Source: Pseudoclavibacter triregionum
GTDB lineage: Bacteria; Actinomycetota; Actinomycetes; Actinomycetales; Microbacteriaceae
Length of the DNA: 64,000 bases
Reading direction: 5' to 3'
Assembly (NCBI GenBank): GCA_910822395.1
Contig: OU365335.1
Span: 186,001 to 250,000 of the forward strand
Shown here: positions 59,664 to 64,000 of the stretch, one piece after another
Layout of the letters: every line of letters begins with the position of its first letter
Position numbering within the stretch: position 1 is the stretch's first letter
Notes under the pieces: generated by a model
Told to the model about the DNA's origin: nothing
Databases searched by the model: none
What the model saw: only the letters and a program-made list of their open reading frames with translations
Made by a program: the position numbers and the translations under genes

Positions 59664-60596
59664 TTACTTGGTCTCGGCGTCGGCGTCGGCCGCGACGGCC
59701 TCAGCCTGCTCGGCGTCGGTAGACGGCTCCTGAACGGCCTCGGCCTCGGCGGGCGCCTGCTCGGCGGCCTGCGCGGCCTCGACCGCGGGGGCGGTCTCCT
59801 CGGCGGGAGCCTCGGCCGGGGCGGCCTGCTGCTCGCCGCCCTGCTCGAGGAGCTCGCGCTCCCACTCGGCGAGGGGCTCGGCCTGGGCGTCGTCGGCCGA
59901 CGGGCCCTGGTGGCGCTCGATGAGGCCCTCGGCCGCGGCGTCGGCGATGATCCGCGTGAGGAGCGCGACGGAGCGGATGGCGTCGTCGTTGCCCGGGATC
60001 GGGAACTGGACGTCGTCCGGGTCGCAGTTCGTGTCGAGGATGGCGATGACCGGGATGCCCAGCTTCTTCGCCTCGTCGATCGCGAGGTGCTCCTTCTTGG
60101 TGTCCACGATCCAGAGCGCCGACGGCGTCTTCTGGAGGTTGCGGATGCCGCCGAGCGTCTTCTCGAGCTTGTCGCGCTCGCGACGCTGGATGAGGAGCTC
60201 CTTCTTCGTGTAGCCCTTCGACGTGTCGTCGAAGTCGACGAGGTCGAGCTCCTTGAGGCGGTTGAGGCGCTTCTGAACGGTGCCGAAGTTCGTGAGGAGG
60301 CCGCCGAGCCAGCGCTGGTTCACGTAGGGCTGACCGACGCGCGTCGCCTGCTCGGCGATGGCCTCCTGGGCCTGCTTCTTCGTGCCGACGAAGAGGATCG
60401 TGCCGCCGCGGGCGACGGTCTCCTTGACGAAGTCGTACGCCTTGTCGATGAAGGCGAGCGACTGCTGGAGGTCGATGATGTAGATGCCCGAGCGCTCGGT
60501 GAAGATGAAGCGCTTCATCTTGGGGTTCCAACGGCGGGTCTGGTGCCCGAAGTGGACGCCGCTGTCGAGCAGCTGGCGGATGGTGACGACGGCCAT
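59664..60596 (-). CDS. rpsB: 30S ribosomal protein S2
   Basis: Ribosomal protein S2, 310 residues. It starts [20 protein letters not shown] and contains [21 protein letters not shown]-like [20 protein letters not shown] and [15 protein letters not shown] 70-residue Ala/Glu-rich C-terminal tail (about 240-310) is typical of high-GC actinobacteria. ATG 60596 has AAGGAG 8 nt upstream. A long structured leader (about 167 nt) from a TAGACT promoter precedes it. Confidence 0.97.
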   Translation of the reverse strand: MAVVTIRQLLDSGVHFGHQTRRWNPKMKRFIFTERSGIYIIDLQQSLAFIDKAYDFVKETVARGGTILFVGTKKQAQEAIAEQATRVGQPYVNQRWLGGLLTNFGTVQKRLNRLKELDLVDFDDTSKGYTKKELLIQRRERDKLEKTLGGIRNLQKTPSALWIVDTKKEHLAIDEAKKLGIPVIAILDTNCDPDDVQFPIPGNDDAIRSVALLTRIIADAAAEGLIERHQGPSADDAQAEPLAEWERELLEQGGEQQAAPAEAPAEETAPAVEAAQAAEQAPAEAEAVQEPSTDAEQAEAVAADADAETK

Positions 60597-60775
60597 GGTC
60601 GTACTCCTTGGTGCGGGCGCGACGGATCGCGCGATTCGGTTGTCACTGGGGCCGGTGGCCCGAGTCCTGGCGCCCGTGCGCGATCCCGCCTCGGCTTCCG
60701 CCGGGACCTCGGGATCGCACGTCGATTCGGGCGCGCGAAGTCGACCCGCAGATGCGGGCCGCTGGGGAGAGTCTA
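60597..60775 (-). promoter_or_regulatory. rpsB promoter and structured leader
   Basis: TAGACT at 60770-60775 (minus strand) implies a start near 60763 and a leader of about 167 nt. The leader can form CCCGCA/UGCGGG, GUCGA/UCGAC, a long GCGAUCCCG/CGGGAUCGC stem and GGGCC/GGCCC. Such a leader upstream of rpsB-tsf is where S2 autoregulation would act; I do not recognise a named RNA family. The 315-bp gap 60597-60911 otherwise holds the divergent start region of the M23-like gene. Confidence 0.45.
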
Positions 60776-60911
60776 CATGCCGCGCGGGCGCCGGGCGCCG
60801 CCGCGTCGGACTCCATGCCACAGGGCGGTTTCGGGGAACGCTCCCCAGCGGCGAGGGCCTCGCCGTGCGGCGGAGCGAACGAGCTTCCACGATGTCGGCG
60901 TGATCGAGCGG

Positions 60912-61634
60912 ATGACGGGGCGGACGGCCCGAAGGAACGGCGCGGCCATCGGGTCTGGCAGACCGACGTGCGCGCGCCCGCGGCTGGCGTGCGCGGTGCT
61001 GGTGACGCTGCTCGCCATGGGAGCGGGTGCGCCCGCAGCGGCGGCTGGCGGAAGCGGGCCGACTCCGTCGAGCTCGGCGCCCGCGGCCGCCCCGAGCTGG
61101 TCCTGGCCGGTCGACGGCGAGCGCCACGTGCTGCGGCCCTTCCTCCTCGAGCACGCCTATGGGCCAGGGCATCGGGGGCTCGACCTCGCCGCGGCGCCGG
61201 GCGCGGTCATCCGCTCCCCCGCCGACGGCACGGTGCGCTTCGTCGGCTGGGTCGTCGACCGGCCGGTGCTCTCGATCGACCACGGCGGCGGCCTCGTGTC
61301 CTCGTTCGAGCCCGTCGAGGCGCTCGTCGCGGAGGGCGACGCCGTCTCGCGAGGGCAGGCGATCGGGACGCTCGCCGCCTCCCCCGAGCACGCGCCCGCC
61401 GGCGGCCTCCACCTCGGGGCGCGGCTCGCGGGCGGCTACGTCGATCCGATGGGCCTGCTCGCGGAGATCCCGCGCTCGGTGCTCCTGCCGCTCGACCCGC
61501 CCGACTCCCCGACGGCTGAGGGGGCCGGGGCCGGAGCCGCTTTCGCGGCGGGCGGCCTCGCGACCACGACGGCCACCACGAACGCCCGCCGGCGCGGACC
61601 CGCGCGGCGGCCCCACCAGGAAGGACGCCCATGA
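60912..61634 (+). CDS. Exported M23/LytM-like protein with altered active site
   Basis: A 240-residue exported protein with a signal peptide (hydrophobic about 25-45, AAAA cleavage region) and a LytM-type beta domain (about 63-185). The zinc ligands His87 and Asp91 in GHRGLD and His167 are present, but the usual HxH pair reads G165-L-H167, so the first His is missing. The enzyme may be inactive, as in regulatory LytM proteins, or use another ligand. ATG 60912 is preferred; GTG 60900 is possible. It overlaps the LAxTG protein gene by 4 nt and is divergent from rpsB, as the M23 gene beside rpsB is in mycobacteria. Confidence 0.82.
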   Translation: MTGRTARRNGAAIGSGRPTCARPRLACAVLVTLLAMGAGAPAAAAGGSGPTPSSSAPAAAPSWSWPVDGERHVLRPFLLEHAYGPGHRGLDLAAAPGAVIRSPADGTVRFVGWVVDRPVLSIDHGGGLVSSFEPVEALVAEGDAVSRGQAIGTLAASPEHAPAGGLHLGARLAGGYVDPMGLLAEIPRSVLLPLDPPDSPTAEGAGAGAAFAAGGLATTTATTNARRRGPARRPHQEGRP

Positions 61635-63631
61635 CCTCGCTCTCCTCCCCCGGCCGGCGCCCGGCGCTCGGCCCCCTGCCCGGCAGCTCCGATCGCCTCG
61701 GCCCCGATGTCGGCCCGGCCTCCGTCGCCCGGCGCCTGCTCCTCGCCCTCGCCGCGCTCGCGGCGCTGCTCGCGGGCCTCCAGCTGGGCCCCGTGCCGGC
61801 TCGCGCGGCCGACTACGGCCCGGGCTACGACGGCCCGGCGGGCCGCATCGGCGCGTACGTGTTCGAGGGCTCGCTCGTCTACTGCCTCGAGCCGCAGAAG
61901 GACCGCCCGCTCGGCGCGACGACCGCAGCCGGCACCGCCGACGGCGCGCGCTTCGCGATCTCCGACGCCGACATGGCGCGCCTCAACTGGGCGATCTCGA
62001 CCCGCGGGCAGACCGCCGACCCCGATGTCGCGACGGCGGTGGCGATGTTCGTGTGGTCGACGGTGGCCTTCGCCGACTACATGTCGCACGGGATGCACGG
62101 GGATGAGTGGTACCTGGGCCGAGTTCCTGCGGACCACCGGGGGCGCGTGCTCGAGGTGCTCCGCGAGCTGCGCGCCGGCGCAGCGGCGGTCGGGGCGCCC
62201 GCGGGCCGCCCGGCCGCCGAGCTGCGCCTCACGGCCGACCGCGACGACCCGACGTCCGGCTCCGTCTCGCTCGAGGTGGCCGAGGCCGGCGCCTCGGCGC
62301 AGGTGACGCTCGAGCACGCCGTCTTCGCCTCGAGCGGCGCCGCCACGGGCCGCCTCGCGGCCGGCGAGACCGCGCCCATCCGGGCGACGCCCGCCGCGAT
62401 CGCGACGGGGTCGTTCCGCGTGCGGGCGACCGCGCTCGTGGAGCGCCCGGCCCAGGAGTGGAGCGCCCGCGTGGCCGTCTTCGAGACGCCCGGCGCGCAG
62501 CTGCTCGGCGGCGCGGGCGGATCGAGCGAGGGCAGCTTCCCCCTCGAGGCCCGAGATGCGGCCGACCGGGTGCCGAGCTTCTCCCCGGTCGTGACGACCT
62601 CGGTCTCCTCGCGCTACGCCGACGGCTCGGGCCCGCTCATCGACCGCTGGACGATCGGCCGCGTCGGCGAGGCGCCCTGGCTGCGGCGGCTCGACGGCAC
62701 GGCGGCGCGCGTGCTCGCGACTGCGACCCTCTACGGCCCCTTCGACTCGGAGCCCGTCGAGTCGGGGGCCGTCCCGGCGGGCGCGCCGGTCGCGGCGGTC
62801 GTCGACGTCCCCCTCGGCGGGGGCGCGGCCGACCCGACGGGCACGCGCGTCGAGGTGTCGACGGCGACTGCGCGGACGCCCGTCGGCGAGCTCGCGCCCG
62901 GCTGGTACACCTGGGGCGCGGAGATCCGCGCCGACCGTCAGCCCGCGGGCGACGGGCCGGCCGTCCTGCCGCCCGGCTACGCGTGGCGCGACGCCTTCGG
63001 GCTCCGGGCGGAGACGCTGCTCGTGACGCCGTCCGTGCGGACGGAGGCGCAGCCCGAGGCCGCGCCGGGCGAGCCGATCCGCGACACGGCGATCATCGAC
63101 GGCGTCGTGCCGGACGGGGCGACGCTCGCCTTCGAGCTCTTCCCGGAGGCGAGGCGCGACGGGACGCCGATCTGCGAGGCCCCGCTCGCCGCGACGGCGG
63201 CCGTGCCCGTGCCCGCGGGACGCCACCAGGGGCTGCGCCTCGAGTCGGCCTCGATCGCGGCGCCCGCGGCGCCGGGCGCGTACTGGTGGATCGAGACGCT
63301 GCGGGCGGCCGACGGCACGGTGCTCGCGCGCGGCGAGTGCGGCGAGGCCTCGGAGACGACGCGGGTCGTCCCGGAGCAGACGGCGACGCCGGAGCCGACC
63401 CAGGCGCCGACCCCGTCGGGTGAGGCGACGCCGTCGATCGAGCTCGCGACCCCGCCGACGGCGCCGGCGCCGCCGACGCCCATCTCGACCCAGCCCGCGG
63501 CGCTCGCCGAGACCGGACCGGCCGGCGCGCCCTGGCCGGTCGGCGTGGTCGGGGGCGGGGCGCTCGCCGCGGGCCTGGCGATCCGGGCGACTCGGGGTCG
63601 AGGCGGCGACGACCGCCCCGGGGTGGCCTAG
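61631..63631 (+). CDS. Cell-wall-anchored surface protein (LAxTG sorting signal)
   Basis: A 666-residue exported protein. An N-terminal signal peptide (hydrophobic about 35-58, ARAADY cleavage) comes first. Residues about 60-170 hold [18 protein letters not shown] with Cys85, reminiscent of thioester (TQXA-type) adhesin domains. A long beta-rich Ala/Gly/Val region follows (about 190-570), then a Thr/Pro linker (about 580-620). The end is LAETG (625-629), a membrane helix ([15 protein letters not shown]) and basic residues, a class E sortase signal. Coupled to the M23-like gene by ATGA overlap. Likely a pilin-like or adhesin surface protein; ligand unknown. Confidence 0.85.
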   Translation: MTSLSSPGRRPALGPLPGSSDRLGPDVGPASVARRLLLALAALAALLAGLQLGPVPARAADYGPGYDGPAGRIGAYVFEGSLVYCLEPQKDRPLGATTAAGTADGARFAISDADMARLNWAISTRGQTADPDVATAVAMFVWSTVAFADYMSHGMHGDEWYLGRVPADHRGRVLEVLRELRAGAAAVGAPAGRPAAELRLTADRDDPTSGSVSLEVAEAGASAQVTLEHAVFASSGAATGRLAAGETAPIRATPAAIATGSFRVRATALVERPAQEWSARVAVFETPGAQLLGGAGGSSEGSFPLEARDAADRVPSFSPVVTTSVSSRYADGSGPLIDRWTIGRVGEAPWLRRLDGTAARVLATATLYGPFDSEPVESGAVPAGAPVAAVVDVPLGGGAADPTGTRVEVSTATARTPVGELAPGWYTWGAEIRADRQPAGDGPAVLPPGYAWRDAFGLRAETLLVTPSVRTEAQPEAAPGEPIRDTAIIDGVVPDGATLAFELFPEARRDGTPICEAPLAATAAVPVPAGRHQGLRLESASIAAPAAPGAYWWIETLRAADGTVLARGECGEASETTRVVPEQTATPEPTQAPTPSGEATPSIELATPPTAPAPPTPISTQPAALAETGPAGAPWPVGVVGGGALAAGLAIRATRGRGGDDRPGVA

Positions 63632-63650
63632 CTCGGCCGATCGCGACGGG

Positions 63651-63682
63651 GACGGGTCCGCACGGCGACGTGCGGACCCGTC
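63651..63682. terminator. Bidirectional terminator between the LAxTG gene and xerC
   Basis: Perfect 13-bp stem (63651-63663 with 63670-63682) and 6-nt loop, 19 nt after the LAxTG stop codon and facing the convergent xerC end. Confidence 0.85.
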
Positions 63683-63746
63683 GTCGCGCGCGAACGGCGC
63701 TTCGCGTCGGCAGTCCGACCGGCCGCCGAGCGGAGACGGCGGAGCC

Positions 63747-64000
63747 CTACGCGCGCGGGTGCGCCTGCCGGTAGGCGGCGGCGAGGCGCTCGGCGCTCAC
63801 GTGCGTGTAGATCTGCGTCGTCCCGAGGCTCGAGTGGCCGAGGAGCTCCTGGACGGCACGGAGGTCGGCGCCGCCGTCGAGGAGGTGCGTCGCCGCCGTG
63901 TGGCGGAGGGCGTGGGGGCCGGATGGCCCGCTGCCGGGCGTCGCGGAGAGCTCGCGGCGCGCGAGCTCGTAGACGGCGCGCGGGTCGATGCGGCCGCCGC
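63747..64000 (-). CDS. xerC: Tyrosine recombinase XerC, C-terminal part (cut by window end)
   Basis: Chromosome-dimer-resolving recombinase; only the last 83 codons are inside the window. The reading frame ends at TAG 63749-63747. Visible active-site residues are HALRH (His and Arg), LLGHSS (His) and the nucleophile Tyr in [19 protein letters not shown]. Position upstream of rpsB agrees with actinobacterial gene order, which favours housekeeping XerC over a phage integrase. Confidence 0.9.
   Translation of the reverse strand, partial: GGRIDPRAVYELARRELSATPGSGPSGPHALRHTAATHLLDGGADLRAVQELLGHSSLGTTQIYTHVSAERLAAAYRQAHPRA

Noticed and set aside
63747-64000. Phage integrase or mobile element boundary
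   Set aside because: The recombinase fragment sits in the conserved xerC position near rpsB, with no att-like repeat or phage gene around it.

Overview
This 64 kb window is a very GC-rich chromosomal segment with ordinary core genes, no insertion sequences, no CRISPR array, and no tRNA or rRNA genes that I could see. It looks like a Micrococcales actinobacterium, probably Microbacteriaceae. The reasons are the extreme third-position GC, the gatCAB and rpsB-tsf/pyrH-frr-cdsA housekeeping blocks, DivIVA-type coiled-coil proteins, a LAxTG (class E sortase) surface protein, TANNNT promoters placed directly in front of start codons, and a LigA with the long insertion I recall from Microbacteriaceae.

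Layout. (1) 0-6.6 kb: glgX-treY-treZ, converting glycogen to trehalose. (2) 6.6-9.0 kb: an uncharacterised two-gene unit of less extreme composition with a dyad operator, then dinB with a candidate SOS box. (3) 9.1-14.2 kb: a UDP-glucose dehydrogenase and two tandem AMP-binding acyl-CoA ligases. (4) 14.2-22.4 kb: a Lys/Ala-rich histone-tail-like protein, gatCAB, and a DUF6882-like protein with a long Pro-Gln-Gly repeat tail. (5) 22.5-35.0 kb, all on the minus strand: cysteine desulfurase, YeiH-type permease, ABC exporter, TetR plus MFS exporter, DUF1345 protein, and an mnmA-membrane protein-ligA operon. A composite palindromic repeat sits at 32.1-32.4 kb. (6) 35.1-42.6 kb: a second glgX, then glgE and glgB. 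(7) 42.7-52.7 kb: a YbbN-like co-chaperone, a large membrane/lipoprotein hybrid, a DivIVA-like coiled-coil protein, an AI-2E permease, an alpha/beta hydrolase, two secreted SLT/Rpf-like muralidases under look-alike promoters, and a small DivIVA-domain protein. (8) 52.8-64 kb: cdsA, frr, pyrH, tsf, rpsB, xerC. This block is interrupted by an oppositely oriented phospholipid module (CDP-alcohol transferase, PlsC-like acyltransferase, second CdsA) and by an M23-like plus LAxTG surface-protein pair.

How the parts fit. GlgX1/TreY/TreZ make trehalose from alpha-glucan, while GlgE/GlgB build branched alpha-glucan. The window therefore covers both sides of glycogen/trehalose exchange, but the genes supplying maltose-1-phosphate (TreS/Pep2 or GlgM) and glgC/glgA are not in it. 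Cell-wall and envelope functions (muralidases, DivIVA proteins, LAxTG protein, CdsA homologues) are the second theme.

Regulation. Ten genes carry a TANNNT hexamer, and one a CAGACT variant, exactly 6-7 nt before ATG/GTG without a Shine-Dalgarno sequence. This is the signature of leaderless transcription and I used it to choose start codons. The most interesting regulatory signals are the shared GTGAYC-N5-GTTAY direct repeats in both muralidase promoters (MtrA-like), the SOS box at dinB, a perfect 15-bp dyad upstream of the unknown two-gene unit, and a TGCA array over the TetR promoter.
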